A DNA stretch of 63,469 nt from an uncultured Clostridia bacterium (GCA_934120315.1 CAKOTX010000006.1:1-63469), one strand, 5' to 3'; numbered from the stretch's first letter, positions 31,552 through 41,784 are shown. Made by a program: numbers and translations. Notes: a model not told the origin generated them from the letters alone.

Positions 31552-33080
31552 GCTTGTTTTTCTATTTCTTTCATATCTGCTTCAAAGTAGAATTCAACTC
31601 CATTATCTTTATTTTCAACACCGAAGTCATTTCCATAATTATTCATAATAGCTCTTACTATTGAAAGTCCAATTCCACTTCCACCATCTTCTCTATTACG
31701 TGCCTCATCTGCTTTGAAAAATCTATTCCATACACGTGATAAGTTTTCTTTACTAATATTCTCTCCTGTATTAAATACAGTTACTCTAACTTTATTTCTT
31801 TCAGGATATTCTTTATTAGTTATTTTTATATATTTTTCACCATCAATATTTTCAACATGTTTTATTGCATTTGTTAAATAATTGGTAATAATTTGACTGG
31901 TATAAAAATCATCTGCAAATACATTAATTTTATCTTCTGTTTCAAATATTACTTCTGCTTCTCTTTCTTCTAACATTACTTTTGAAGATCTAACAATTTC
32001 TTTTTCTAGTTCTACAATATTAAATTCTCTATTGTTAAATTCTCTCTTTTCATATTCAAGTTTTGTTAATTCTAGAAGTTGTTTTACCAATTTATCCATT
32101 TTGTTGCTTTCATCTTGTATTACTTCTGCATAAAACTTTCTGTTTTCTGGGTCTGTATTAACATTTTCTAACAAACCTTCACTATATCCTTGTATTAATG
32201 CTATTGGAGTTTTTAATTCATGTGATACATCTGATATGAAGCTTTTTCTCATTTCATCTATTTTAGATTTTCGCTCAATATCTCTTTCAAGTTCTATATT
32301 AGCACTTCTCAATTGATTAATAGTTTTTTCCAGTTTCTCTGACATTAAATTTATGCTTTTTCCCAATTCATCTATCTCATCATTTGCATCTGAAACAACG
32401 TATTTGTGGCTAAAGTCTAAATTAGCCATTTTTTTAGCAATACTATTTAATTCAGAGATTGGTGTACTAAATGTTTTAGCTATATATATGATTGCTATTC
32501 CACCAACAACTATTACCACTCCAGCAATTAAATATAAAAATCTATTTGAAATTCTTACACTTTCTTGTATTGAAGAAATTGGTATTCTAATATATGTTCC
32601 ATATCCATTGTCTAGCTTTCCTGATAATAGTATATAATTAGATTTTGTTTCTGTATCTCTAATCTTTCTTATTTCTAGTTTATCTGTTTCTTCCAAAACC
32701 TTATATTCTTGGTCTTTATTAAGTCCCCAAAAATCTATAATAATTCTTACACTTGATAAAAAGTCTTTGTTTGACAAATATACAGCCTTATCATTGTTGT
32801 CTTTTATAATTATATCAAAATTGTTTTTTATTGCAATCTTGTCTAATTCCTCATCTAAATCAGTTATTTTTGAACCTCCATTATAATAGGTATTAATCAT
32901 ATTATAAGCTGATTTTAATTGATTACTTTTTGTATATTGATAATATTTTTCTAATACAAATTTATTTACAAGTATTAAAAATAATATTATAGACATGACA
33001 ACAACACACAATGTAAGAAACAATTTTCCTCTAACGGTTTTTAATTGTTTAGTTATACCGCCCATGTTATTTTTCCTCAT
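31548..33080 (-). CDS. Membrane sensor histidine kinase
   Basis: A 510-residue kinase: two membrane helices (about 20-40 and 185-207) flanking an extracytoplasmic sensor domain, HAMP linker (about 208-260), HisKA with the phospho-acceptor His in FISDVSHELKTPIALIQG, and HATPase with N-box NYLTNAIKHV and G-box GSGIGLSIVRAI. The start overlaps the response regulator stop by four bases (ATGA), a mark of coupling; an ATG five codons in with GAGGAAA upstream is an alternative. The signal sensed is unknown. Confidence 0.93.
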   Translation of the reverse strand: MRKNNMGGITKQLKTVRGKLFLTLCVVVMSIILFLILVNKFVLEKYYQYTKSNQLKSAYNMINTYYNGGSKITDLDEELDKIAIKNNFDIIIKDNNDKAVYLSNKDFLSSVRIIIDFWGLNKDQEYKVLEETDKLEIRKIRDTETKSNYILLSGKLDNGYGTYIRIPISSIQESVRISNRFLYLIAGVVIVVGGIAIIYIAKTFSTPISELNSIAKKMANLDFSHKYVVSDANDEIDELGKSINLMSEKLEKTINQLRSANIELERDIERKSKIDEMRKSFISDVSHELKTPIALIQGYSEGLLENVNTDPENRKFYAEVIQDESNKMDKLVKQLLELTKLEYEKREFNNREFNIVELEKEIVRSSKVMLEEREAEVIFETEDKINVFADDFYTSQIITNYLTNAIKHVENIDGEKYIKITNKEYPERNKVRVTVFNTGENISKENLSRVWNRFFKADEARNREDGGSGIGLSIVRAIMNNYGNDFGVENKDNGVEFYFEADMKEIEKQA

Positions 33081-33757
33081 TTCTTAATTTCAAATTTATA
33101 TCCTATTCCTCTAATTGTTTCTATATATTTACCTTTTTTACCCAATTTATGTCTTATTTTTTTTATATGGCTATCTATTGTTCTTGAGTCCCCATAATAA
33201 TCATAATTCCATACATTGTTTAAAATTTTATCTCTTGATAGTGCAATATTTTCATTATCTAATAAATATTTTAGCAATTCATATTCTCTTAAACTTAAAT
33301 CAATTGGCTTTCCATCTACTGTTACTGTTCTACCTTCTTGGTCAATTACAATTCCATCATAATCCTTTGCTTGTTTTGTATCTCCATACACTCTTTTTAT
33401 AATTGCTTCTACTCTTGCAACTAAAATTTTAGGACTAAATGGTTTTGAAATATATTCGTCAACTCCTAATTCAAACCCAAATAATTCGTCTTGTTCTTCT
33501 CCTCTTGCTGTTAACATTATTACTGGTAAATTTGACTCTTGTCTTATCTTTCTTAAAACTGACCATCCATCAAGTTTTGGCATCATTACATCCAATAAAA
33601 TTAATTTAATTTTATTTCTGTTTTCCTCAAATACTTCAATTGCTTTTTCGCCGTCTTCGGCTTCTAGAATTTTATACCCTTTGGCAGATAAGAAATCTTT
33701 TAACAATTTTCTCATCCTTGATTCATCATCTACTACAAGAATATATGCTCCTTCCAT
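33077..33757 (-). CDS. OmpR/PhoB-family response regulator
   Basis: About 226 residues: receiver domain with acidic pocket VVDDES, phospho-acceptor Asp in LLDVMMPKLDGW and switch Lys in YISKPFSP; C-terminal winged helix with DSHIKKIRHKLG and ETIRGIGYKF. Partner of the kinase that follows with a 4-base overlap. I start at ATG 33757 because GGAGG lies eight bases upstream; an ATG six codons earlier overlaps that site. Confidence 0.94.
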   Translation of the reverse strand: MEGAYILVVDDESRMRKLLKDFLSAKGYKILEAEDGEKAIEVFEENRNKIKLILLDVMMPKLDGWSVLRKIRQESNLPVIMLTARGEEQDELFGFELGVDEYISKPFSPKILVARVEAIIKRVYGDTKQAKDYDGIVIDQEGRTVTVDGKPIDLSLREYELLKYLLDNENIALSRDKILNNVWNYDYYGDSRTIDSHIKKIRHKLGKKGKYIETIRGIGYKFEIKK

Positions 33758-33832
33758 CTTTTCTTCCTCCATCATAGTTTTGTTTACTATTTTATTATAC
33801 TTACTCTATATGTCTTTTTTGTGAAAGTTTTG

Positions 33833-34870
33833 CTACTTTTTCATATATATTGTTTGTGTATTATATGCCAATTCAACATTTTCATTTTGTAATATGTTCA
33901 TTATTTTATAATTTACTTCTTCTTTGCAATGTAAATATTCTAAATAACCTGTTTCATAGAAATATGCCATTACTATAATATCATATCCATTATCTGAAAT
34001 CTCTTGAAATCTTACACTAATGCTACCATCTTGAATTATATCTTCTCTCTTTCTTAACATTTCTTCTATTTTTCTTCTTGTTATTTCTACTTTTTCAAGT
34101 GGCGTATCTAATTCTAAAGTTAATCTTGTGTAATATCTTCTTTTTTCCATTTCACTATAATTTATAATTGCTAAAGATGCTACTTCTGAATTTGGAATAT
34201 GTAATACTGAATTTTCTATTGTTCTAATACTAGTACTTCTGAATTTTATATCTTCTACTGTTCCCTCATAATCACCAACTTTTATGTAATCACCTGTTTT
34301 AAATGGTTTATCTATAAATAATGAAAGTCCACCAATCATACTTTTTGCAGTATCTTGAGCTGCAAGAGTTATTACAACACCACTAATTCCAAGCCCTGTA
34401 ATAAATCCACTAATATTATATCCTAATTCTGAAAGCATTAAAAATCCTGCAAAAATATAAATTAAAACCTTAATAACTCTTAATGCCGCATTTACTGTAC
34501 TTTTATTAATTTCTTTACTGCTTCTACTTTGAATTTTAGTTACTATTCCATTTCTATCATCTAATCCATCTCCAAATGCTTTTGCAACAAATAAAATCAT
34601 TGCTATTTTTATAACTTTTTCTATTATTGCTTCTATTTCAGGAGATACTGCAATTGTAGTTTTTATAAATCTTAATGCCACATATATTCCAACAAAAGTA
34701 AATACTGTTTTTATAGGCCTATAAAAAGGATTTTTCTTTACATCCTTTTTTTCTTTATTTTTTGATGTTAAAATTTTAATAATCAGACTCGCAATTCCTG
34801 CACTCAATATTCTAAAACCAATTACTATTCCTATTGCAATGGCAATTTGTGTTACAATTTCTATATTCAT
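33833..34870 (-). CDS. Small-conductance mechanosensitive channel (MscS family)
   Basis: A 345-residue MscS-like channel that releases solutes on hypo-osmotic shock. N-terminal helices (about 5-30, 55-72, 85-100, 130-150), the pore helix with small residues (GFITGLGISGVVITLAAQDTAKSMIGG) and the beta domain (FIDKPFKTGDYIKVGDYEGTVEDI) followed by the C-terminal alpha/beta region. It follows rpoD after a terminator. Confidence 0.92.
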   Translation of the reverse strand: MNIEIVTQIAIAIGIVIGFRILSAGIASLIIKILTSKNKEKKDVKKNPFYRPIKTVFTFVGIYVALRFIKTTIAVSPEIEAIIEKVIKIAMILFVAKAFGDGLDDRNGIVTKIQSRSSKEINKSTVNAALRVIKVLIYIFAGFLMLSELGYNISGFITGLGISGVVITLAAQDTAKSMIGGLSLFIDKPFKTGDYIKVGDYEGTVEDIKFRSTSIRTIENSVLHIPNSEVASLAIINYSEMEKRRYYTRLTLELDTPLEKVEITRRKIEEMLRKREDIIQDGSISVRFQEISDNGYDIIVMAYFYETGYLEYLHCKEEVNYKIMNILQNENVELAYNTQTIYMKK

Positions 34871-34884
34871 ATAACCTCTTTTCC

Positions 34885-34916
34885 AAAAAAAACTGTCGAA
34901 ATCAACAGTTTTTTCA
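34885..34916 (-). terminator. Terminator of the dnaG-rpoD operon
   Basis: AAAAAACTGT / ACAGTTTTTT stem with T8 tract on the minus strand, directly after the rpoD stop codon. Confidence 0.9.
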
Positions 34917-34918
34917 TT

Positions 34919-36094
34919 TTAGTTCATATAATCTCTTAATTTTTTGCTTCTACTTGGATGTCTTAATTTTCTTAATGCTTTTGCTTCAATTTGACGAATT
35001 CTTTCTCTTGTTACATCAAATTCTTTTCCAACTTCCTCTAATGTTCTAGCTTTTCCATCTTCTAGTCCAAATCTTAATTTTAATACCTTTGCTTCTCTTG
35101 GTGTTAATGTGCTCATAACTTCTTCTAATTGCTCTCTTAATAGTGTATATGATGCAGCATCATGTGGTGCTGGAGAATCTTCATCTTGTATAAAGTCTCC
35201 TAAGTGACTATCATCTTCTTCTCCTATTGGTGTTTCCAAAGATACTGGATCTTGTGCTATTTTTTGAATTTCCATTACTTTTTCAACAGACATGTCCATT
35301 TCTTTTGCAATTTCTTCTGGGGTTGGTTCTCTTCCTAATTGTTGTAATAAGTGTCTTGATGTTCTGATTAATCTATTTATTGTTTCTACCATGTGTACTG
35401 GTATTCTTATTGTTCTTGCTTGGTCTGCTATTGCTCTTGTAATAGCTTGTCTTATCCACCATGTTGCATAAGTACTAAATTTGAATCCTTTTGTATAATC
35501 AAATTTTTCTACTGCTTTGATTAATCCCATATTTCCTTCTTGTATTAAGTCTAAGAATAACATTCCTCTTCCAACATATTTTTTAGCAATACTTACTACT
35601 AATCTTAAGTTTGCTTCTGCTAATTCTTGTTTTGCTTCTTCATCATTATTTAATATTCTTTTTGCTAATTCTAGCTCTTTTTCATATGACAATAATGGAA
35701 TTTTTCCTATTTCTCTTAAATACATTCTTACAGGATCGTCTACACTTATTCCTTCAAAACTTGTATCTGTTATTTCATCTAATTTTAAGTTTTCAACTTC
35801 TTTTAAATCTTCAATATCTGGTTCTTCTTCAAAGTCATCATTTAAAAGGTTTACTCCCATTTCTTCAAATGCATCAAATACTTTATCTATTTGTTCAGGA
35901 TTTGTATCTTCCAATTCTTTTGCTAATTCTTCATATGTCATCTTTCCTGTTTCTTTAGCTTTTTTTACTATGTTTTTAAGTTTTTCATCTTTTATTTCAA
36001 CTTTTTCATCTTCTTTTTTTGCTGTTTTGTCTTCACTTTTTGCTTGTGCCATTTCGGCTATTTCTAATTGATTTTCGTCTTTTTTACTTCCCAC
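34919..36094 (-). CDS. rpoD: Primary sigma factor RpoD (SigA)
   Basis: Housekeeping sigma-70 factor, 391 residues. Region 1.1-like acidic N-terminus rich in Lys/Glu, region 1.2 DPVRMYLREIGKIPLLS, region 2 LRLVVSIAKKYVGRGMLFLDLIQEGNMGLIKAVEKFDY with melting residues YATWWIRQAI, region 3, and region 4 REAKVLKLRFGLEDG with helix-turn-helix TLEEVGKEFDVTRERIRQIE. The start is GTG 36094 with AGGGGTG upstream, 12 bases after dnaG. The dnaG-rpoD order is the classic macromolecular synthesis operon, lacking rpsU here. Confidence 0.97.
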   Translation of the reverse strand: MGSKKDENQLEIAEMAQAKSEDKTAKKEDEKVEIKDEKLKNIVKKAKETGKMTYEELAKELEDTNPEQIDKVFDAFEEMGVNLLNDDFEEEPDIEDLKEVENLKLDEITDTSFEGISVDDPVRMYLREIGKIPLLSYEKELELAKRILNNDEEAKQELAEANLRLVVSIAKKYVGRGMLFLDLIQEGNMGLIKAVEKFDYTKGFKFSTYATWWIRQAITRAIADQARTIRIPVHMVETINRLIRTSRHLLQQLGREPTPEEIAKEMDMSVEKVMEIQKIAQDPVSLETPIGEEDDSHLGDFIQDEDSPAPHDAASYTLLREQLEEVMSTLTPREAKVLKLRFGLEDGKARTLEEVGKEFDVTRERIRQIEAKALRKLRHPSRSKKLRDYMN

Positions 36095-36106
36095 AAAAAT
36101 TCACCC

Positions 36107-37915
36107 CTACTTAATTTTAGCTAATGTAATTATTATATTACTTAGCTCTTTACCTAATTCTTTCTTTTTAGCTACATCTTCTTCAATTTCTAATTGTTTC
36201 AAAATCTCTTGTTTTCTATTATCTAATTTTTCTTTCTCATATTTTTGTAATATATCATCAACTGCTTTTTCTAGATTATCTATTTCATAATCTGTTGCCA
36301 TTACCATTGTTATATGGTTTTGGGTTTCTTCATCAAAAGAATCTATTAGTCTATTTATATTACAGTCTTCTTTTTCAAGTTCTTTGTACAATTGCTCTGC
36401 TATTTTCCTATTTACTGAATCTTTAAATTCTTCTGGTTTTATTTGTTCTTTTATTTTTGCAAACATATTTGCATTTGAATCTAATAAAATAGCTATTATT
36501 GTATTTTCTCTTCTTTTTAAATCTTCGTCTATTTCAGTTGTATTTTTGATATTTTCTCTTACTGGCTTTATTTCTCTACTTTGCAATACTTTATCTTCTT
36601 TGGTATTATTATATATCAATTTGTTAACTTCAGCATAAATTGCTTCTTTTGATATATTATACCCTTGTGCTATTTTTTCTATGTATATTTCTCTTTCCAT
36701 TGTGTTTTCTACTTTTGAAAGTATTTTTGCTATTTCATTTAAGAATTTTATTTTATCCCCTGTGTTTTCTAAGTTTAAATCTTTTTTTAGATTTTTTACT
36801 TTAAATTCTACTAGTGATATTGCATTATCCATTGCCAATCTAAATCTGCCTTCTCCAAATTTTACAATATATTCGTCTGGATCTTTTGCACCTTCTATCT
36901 GCAATACTCTCATATCACATCCCATTTTTTGCAATATTTCCATTGACCTTGCAATAGCTGTTTGTCCAGCACCATCAGCATCAAACCCTAGTATTACTTG
37001 TTCTGTACTTTTTCTGAGTAACCATCCTTGTTGCTCTGTTAATGCTGTTCCTAATGCTCCTACTACATTTGTTACTCCCCTTTGATGTAATGATATAACA
37101 TCCATATATCCTTCTACTATTAGTAGTTTTTTCGCAGAATCTTTTTTGGCTACATTTAATCCAAATAAATGTCTTCCTTTACTATATACAACATTTTCTG
37201 GAGAGTTTATATATTTAGGTTGAGGAAATTTTGGATCCTTTATTTTGGAATCGTCTAATATTCTTCCTCCAAATGCTATTACTTTTCCCCTCACATCACA
37301 AATAGGAAACATTAATCGGTTTCTGTATCTGTCAATGTATGTTCCATTGTCATTTTTATTAACTAGTCCTGATTCTAATATTTCCTTTTCTCCAAATCCT
37401 TGTGCTTTTAGTGCTTTATATAATTCATCAAATTTACCAGAAAACCCTATTCTATATGCTTCAAGAGTTTCTTTATTCATTTTTCTCTTTTTTACATATT
37501 CTTGACCAATTTTGGCTGTTGGCTTGTATAAATTTTGATGATAAAATTCTGCTGTAAATTCATTAACTTTGTATACTTTTGCTTTTAGTTCTTCTTTTGC
37601 AGTATCTGCATTGTTTTCTAATTTTGGCAATTGTATGTTAGCTCTTTCTGCTAATTGTTCTAATGCTTCTTTAAATGTTATTCCTTCTATCTTCATTAAA
37701 AATGTGTAGACATTTCCACCTACTCCACACCCAAAACAGTGAAAAATTTGCCTATCTGGTGATACTGAAAATGATGGAGATTTTTCACTATGAAATGGAC
37801 ATAGTCCAAAATAATTTCTTCCTTTTCGAGTTAAATGAACATATTGTGAAATGATGTCTACTATATCATTATTTTGTCTTACTTCTTCTATAATTTCATC
37901 ACTATATCGTATCAT
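36107..37915 (-). CDS. dnaG: DNA primase
   Basis: Synthesises RNA primers at the replication fork; 602 residues. N-terminal zinc ribbon with CPFHSEKSPSFSVSPD and FHCFGCGVGG (Cys-His-Cys-Cys ligands), catalytic core with Toprim domain LLIVEGYMDVISLHQ and LGFDADGAG, and a C-terminal DnaB-binding helical region. GTGGAGG precedes the ATG by four bases. First gene of the dnaG-rpoD operon. Confidence 0.97.
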   Translation of the reverse strand: MIRYSDEIIEEVRQNNDIVDIISQYVHLTRKGRNYFGLCPFHSEKSPSFSVSPDRQIFHCFGCGVGGNVYTFLMKIEGITFKEALEQLAERANIQLPKLENNADTAKEELKAKVYKVNEFTAEFYHQNLYKPTAKIGQEYVKKRKMNKETLEAYRIGFSGKFDELYKALKAQGFGEKEILESGLVNKNDNGTYIDRYRNRLMFPICDVRGKVIAFGGRILDDSKIKDPKFPQPKYINSPENVVYSKGRHLFGLNVAKKDSAKKLLIVEGYMDVISLHQRGVTNVVGALGTALTEQQGWLLRKSTEQVILGFDADGAGQTAIARSMEILQKMGCDMRVLQIEGAKDPDEYIVKFGEGRFRLAMDNAISLVEFKVKNLKKDLNLENTGDKIKFLNEIAKILSKVENTMEREIYIEKIAQGYNISKEAIYAEVNKLIYNNTKEDKVLQSREIKPVRENIKNTTEIDEDLKRRENTIIAILLDSNANMFAKIKEQIKPEEFKDSVNRKIAEQLYKELEKEDCNINRLIDSFDEETQNHITMVMATDYEIDNLEKAVDDILQKYEKEKLDNRKQEILKQLEIEEDVAKKKELGKELSNIIITLAKIK

Positions 37916-38027
37916 TTTCCTCCACTCCTACACATATTTTTGAACATACTTCTATGCATAATTATATTATTCGACGAATTTTACATAATTCCCTCTTTTT
38001 TATTGATTTTTTTATTTTATATCACAT

Positions 38028-38062
38028 AAAAAGCCAGCATCTATTTAGATACTGACTACTTT
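38028..38062 (-). terminator. Terminator of the LysR-type regulator gene
   Basis: GTCAGTATCT / AGATGCTGGC stem with AAAT loop and T5 tract on the minus strand. Stem and loop closely resemble the terminator at 44545-44578. Confidence 0.85.
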
Positions 38063-38069
38063 TTATTTG

Positions 38070-38966
38070 TTATTTTATAAAATTTTCTTTTATTCTTCTT
38101 GCCAACTCTAAAGTCGCCTTATTACACATATTTTTCTTTAGAGTTGCTATACATTTATTATCTTCTCCTAATTTAATTTCCTTTAATACTTGAATATCAT
38201 CTCTTTTTAAAAATTCCTCTTCATATTCTGTATTTGAAAATAATATTCCACATCCACTTAATACCATACTCTCAATCATGTCCACATCTTCTAACTCATA
38301 ATTTGGCTTTATTGAAATAGAATTTTCATTACAATATTCTTCCAGATGTTGTTTTAAAGCAACAGATTTAGGAATTATTATTTTACATTTTTCAAAATCA
38401 CTTTCTTTTGAAAGTTCATTTTCTTCTATATACTTTTTACTTGCTATAAAACAATACTTTGGCATACTTTTTAATGAAGTAATTTCTATATTAGAATATT
38501 CTGTTGGAACATCTGACAAATTAAGCATTGCAATATCTATTTCGCCATTTGATAATTTTTTTAAAGCTTCTTGTGTTGATGCTCTTGATATTTTTATATC
38601 TATATTAGGATATTCTTTTATAAATTGAATTAGTGATGGCATAATATATTTTTTTATTAAAAATTTTCCTCCACTTATTCTTATTTTTCCTTTTTCTAAA
38701 TTTATATATTGAGAAAATAAATTTTCTGCATTATTCATTTTCTCAATACTATCTCCTATATACTCATATAAATTTTTTCCTTCTTCTGTAAGTTCTACCC
38801 CATTTTTATTTCTATAAAATAATTTTCCTCCTAATATTTTTTCTAGTTTTTGTATTGATTGTGTAACAGCTGATTGTGATATGTATATGTTTTCAGCTGC
38901 TTTGGATATGTTTTTATATTTTACTACTTCGCAAAATACTCTATATAATTCTAAATTAGCATTCAT
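38070..38966 (-). CDS. LysR-type transcriptional regulator
   Basis: A 298-residue LysR regulator. N-terminal winged helix at residues 1-62 (ISKAAENIYISQSAVTQSIQKLEKILGGKLFYRN) and a two-lobed periplasmic-binding-like effector domain (about 90-295). The effector is not predictable. It is transcribed away from the small gene at 39145; the 178-base divergent region between them carries promoters for both, which is the usual layout for a LysR regulator and its target. Confidence 0.93.
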   Translation of the reverse strand: MNANLELYRVFCEVVKYKNISKAAENIYISQSAVTQSIQKLEKILGGKLFYRNKNGVELTEEGKNLYEYIGDSIEKMNNAENLFSQYINLEKGKIRISGGKFLIKKYIMPSLIQFIKEYPNIDIKISRASTQEALKKLSNGEIDIAMLNLSDVPTEYSNIEITSLKSMPKYCFIASKKYIEENELSKESDFEKCKIIIPKSVALKQHLEEYCNENSISIKPNYELEDVDMIESMVLSGCGILFSNTEYEEEFLKRDDIQVLKEIKLGEDNKCIATLKKNMCNKATLELARRIKENFIK

Positions 38967-38990
38967 ATGATTTTTCTCCTATCTATATAT

Positions 38991-39019
38991 ATCTTAACAT
39001 TCTATTTTATTTTTTTCAA
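38991..39019 (-). promoter_or_regulatory. Promoter of the LysR gene
   Basis: TTGAAA, 17-base spacer, TAAGAT on the minus strand. Confidence 0.5.
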
Positions 39020-39067
39020 TAGTTTAGTATTATAAGTTGTACTAATATTTTGCATATAAATAATTAA

Positions 39068-39096
39068 TTTTACAAATGTCATATTCTATATTATAA
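39068..39096 (+). promoter_or_regulatory. Promoter of the 102-residue orphan gene
   Basis: TTTACA, 17-base spacer, perfect TATAAT, within the divergent LysR control region. Confidence 0.7.
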
Positions 39097-39144
39097 TATA
39101 AATACACATCAAGAGTGTTAACTTATTAAAGGAGTGAGATTTTC

Positions 39145-39453
39145 ATGAAAACCTATTTGACAATTGATAGTAAAACTTCTATCCAAAGAAATTCAGCATG
39201 GCCTCTTATTAAAATTTCAATTCAAAACAGAAAAATTATCAGAAAGGAAAATGTTCTATTTCAACCTAACTGTAGGACAAATTATTCTTCTTTAGGATGG
39301 GCCCAAAATGCACTTATTAGAGATATTCATAAACAATTTGGGAAAGACATTATTATAAGTAAACAACTTTTGGAGGTTATAAAAAATGTCTCTATATATT
39401 TCACAGCTTTGGGAAATGTTTTACTTGATTTACTCGAATCTTCCTTTGAATAA
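39145..39453 (+). CDS. Small orphan protein divergent from LysR regulator
   Basis: A 102-residue protein I do not recognise. It is basic in the first two thirds (SIQNRKIIRKENVLFQPNCRT) with a hydrophobic helical end (VSIYFTALGNVLLDLLESSF); no signal peptide or catalytic motif. AAAGGAGTGAG precedes the ATG and a clear promoter is present. Divergence from a LysR gene suggests it may be that regulator's target, which is inference. Terminated by a hairpin shared with the convergent 745-residue gene. Confidence 0.75.
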   Translation: MKTYLTIDSKTSIQRNSAWPLIKISIQNRKIIRKENVLFQPNCRTNYSSLGWAQNALIRDIHKQFGKDIIISKQLLEVIKNVSIYFTALGNVLLDLLESSFE

Positions 39454-39485
39454 CAAAATAACCTGCGAATGCAGGCTATTTTTCA
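39454..39485. terminator. Bidirectional terminator at the convergent 39.45 kb junction
   Basis: AAATAACCTGC / GCAGGCTATTTTT stem with a GAAT loop; overlaps the stop codon of the 745-residue gene. Confidence 0.88.
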
Positions 39486-41713
39486 TTTTGATGTTCTATT
39501 TTTCCATTTATAGCTTTTTGGGCTTGATCTAGCATTTCTGGATTCTTTATTGCTGATTTTGAGGCTTCAAAAATTTCTCTTCCAGTTCTCTCTTTATTTT
39601 TAGCACTTATTTTTTTTAGTTTTTCTTCTACTAACTTAGATTGTTCTTCATCTCTTATTAATTTTGATGTAAAAATGTCTCTAATCTCACTTGCTTCTTT
39701 ATCAGCATATAATCCTGGAAATTTTGGACCTCCAACACTTGCAAGCTTTTTATTAGGAAGAACAAATATTTCTTTTCTTTGCTTATTTCCTGTAGTTTCA
39801 TCCATATTATAAACTGGTATCTTTTCATTAAGATTCTTTATAATATTTTCTGAAATCAATAAATTTTGTCCCTTCAAATCTTTCGCATTAGGATTCAATG
39901 CCATTGAAAATGTTGATTTTGTTCCATACCTCTTATGTGGAGTAATTGAAATATAAGCATCATAGCCTAAAGCATATGCAATATTTGATCCATTATATAA
40001 AAAATTTGGAACTACTGCAATTTTAATCTTTTTTCCGTTTTGATTAATACAATATGAGTTTTGAGATATTATTTTGATAATATTCTCTAGATTACTTTTT
40101 TGTTTCATAGCAAAATCATACAAATCATATTTCTTTAATTGTTTTTCATTCAAACTGCTTTCCATTAAATATTTATTTGTCTTTGTATCTTTTTCTTCTG
40201 CAAATTCAAATAATTTATCTATTGGTACCTCTCTCGATAAAACACATCCATTAAACGGATCTAGTACTCTTTCATCTGAAATAACGGAATCTGCATATTT
40301 TACTATCATTCTAGGAACATAAAATCCATTTTCAGCAAGTATTGAAACTGCTGATCTTTGACCTTTTCTTTGATTTGCATTTATTTCAGCTGATTTATTA
40401 CTATTTATATTTTTATTTCCAGTTAACTTTCCAGCATCTATTGTTAGATGTTTATTTGAGCCTTTTCCAGTATCAATCATTTCTCTTTTTATTTTAATTC
40501 CTAGTTCAGGTTCATTCTTATCAAAATAATATTGTAGTGTTGCTATAATAGAATGTAAATCCAAATTTTCTCCATATTGTGTTACTACTATACCATTGCT
40601 TCTTTTTATATCATTTATTATTTTTTTATGCACTTCTTCAGCTTCTTGTGATTGAGTTTGCATTGTTGAGTTTATTTCTTCTTCATCTTGTTCGTAAGCT
40701 AAATCTCCTAATACTTTATATAATATTAATTCTACTTCACTAAGTTGATTTGAAGCCTTTTGAGTACTCTTATTAACTTCTAAAGTACTTTCAACAATCA
40801 TTTTGTCTGATTTTTTTAATGCTAATGTTGGCTCTTCCAATATCTGCTTTTTACATAATTTTTTTAATGCTTGCCTTGTTTTTTCATTTTTTATCCTATC
40901 TATAGAATATTCTCCTTTATCTATTTTAGACATAATTTCTCTTGAAAATGTCCTACAGCATCTTGGCGGAATATGAAAACTAAATGGTATTACCTGTTCA
41001 TCATCTAAATATGCAAATACATATGCATTTCTTTCTGCATCCCAATCTATTCCCCAACTGCCGTTATATACTGCATCTTTATCAGTTGTAAGTGTTACTA
41101 TCGCTTGTCTTACACATTCCTGTTTAATATCATATAATATCTTTTTATATGACTCAACAATTTGTAAGTCTTCTTCTCCCAATTTATCTACATTACTTCT
41201 TTTATCTCTTCCAAAATATTCATCTATTCTTCTTTTCTCTGCCTTATTTGCATAAAAAGCTATTGTCATTAATGATGTTATTCTTCCTAAACATGTATCA
41301 CTTTCTAATGGATTTTGGTTCTTCTTTTTCACTAATGAGTTAACCCATTTTTCATAACTAGAACTATTTATTCTTGTTGTTACTCCTCTTACATTATTTA
41401 TAATGTCTATAAGTTTTTTTCCACCATCACTTCTATGTCTACTAAATATTTCACTATGTTTTCTAATATCTATATTAGATAAATTAGTTAAATCATATAC
41501 AGTAATCCCACTTTTACAATAATCTAATAAATTTTCAAATATTTCTGCTAATTCATCATTTTTTTCTTCATCTTCATCTCCGTTTCTATTGGATACTTCT
41601 ATACTTTTTAAATCAACTAATCTTAATTCAGATGTTTGTTTACTAAAAAAAATCTCTCTTATTAATTTCATATTTTCTTCTAGAGTAAGTCTTTCACGAT
41701 TTTCATTAATCAT
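39476..41713 (-). CDS. Large cytoplasmic protein of the accessory region, unknown function
   Basis: A 745-residue protein with no signal peptide or membrane segment; I cannot assign it. Residues 1-60 are acidic; a cysteine pair occurs in IPPRCCRTFSREI near residue 250; the centre (about 300-420) is helical and polar; a C-terminal half (about 450-670) has alternating alpha/beta character (IAVVPNFLYNGSNIAYALGYDAYISITP) that could be a small enzymatic or binding domain; the tail is a charged helix. It has its own promoter, a TAGGAG ribosome site and a terminator separating it from the metallopeptidase upstream. Confidence 0.75.
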   Translation of the reverse strand: MINENRERLTLEENMKLIREIFFSKQTSELRLVDLKSIEVSNRNGDEDEEKNDELAEIFENLLDYCKSGITVYDLTNLSNIDIRKHSEIFSRHRSDGGKKLIDIINNVRGVTTRINSSSYEKWVNSLVKKKNQNPLESDTCLGRITSLMTIAFYANKAEKRRIDEYFGRDKRSNVDKLGEEDLQIVESYKKILYDIKQECVRQAIVTLTTDKDAVYNGSWGIDWDAERNAYVFAYLDDEQVIPFSFHIPPRCCRTFSREIMSKIDKGEYSIDRIKNEKTRQALKKLCKKQILEEPTLALKKSDKMIVESTLEVNKSTQKASNQLSEVELILYKVLGDLAYEQDEEEINSTMQTQSQEAEEVHKKIINDIKRSNGIVVTQYGENLDLHSIIATLQYYFDKNEPELGIKIKREMIDTGKGSNKHLTIDAGKLTGNKNINSNKSAEINANQRKGQRSAVSILAENGFYVPRMIVKYADSVISDERVLDPFNGCVLSREVPIDKLFEFAEEKDTKTNKYLMESSLNEKQLKKYDLYDFAMKQKSNLENIIKIISQNSYCINQNGKKIKIAVVPNFLYNGSNIAYALGYDAYISITPHKRYGTKSTFSMALNPNAKDLKGQNLLISENIIKNLNEKIPVYNMDETTGNKQRKEIFVLPNKKLASVGGPKFPGLYADKEASEIRDIFTSKLIRDEEQSKLVEEKLKKISAKNKERTGREIFEASKSAIKNPEMLDQAQKAINGKIEHQNEK

Positions 41714-41745
41714 TTGTTTTTCTCCTATCTTTTTTCTCTAAGTAA

Positions 41746-41774
41746 ATATTACCATTTTACCATCTCTTTTTCAA
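41746..41774 (-). promoter_or_regulatory. Promoter of the 745-residue gene
   Basis: TTGAAA, 17-base spacer, TAATAT on the minus strand, between the upstream terminator and the ribosome site. Confidence 0.6.
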
Positions 41775-41784
41775 TACATAAAGA

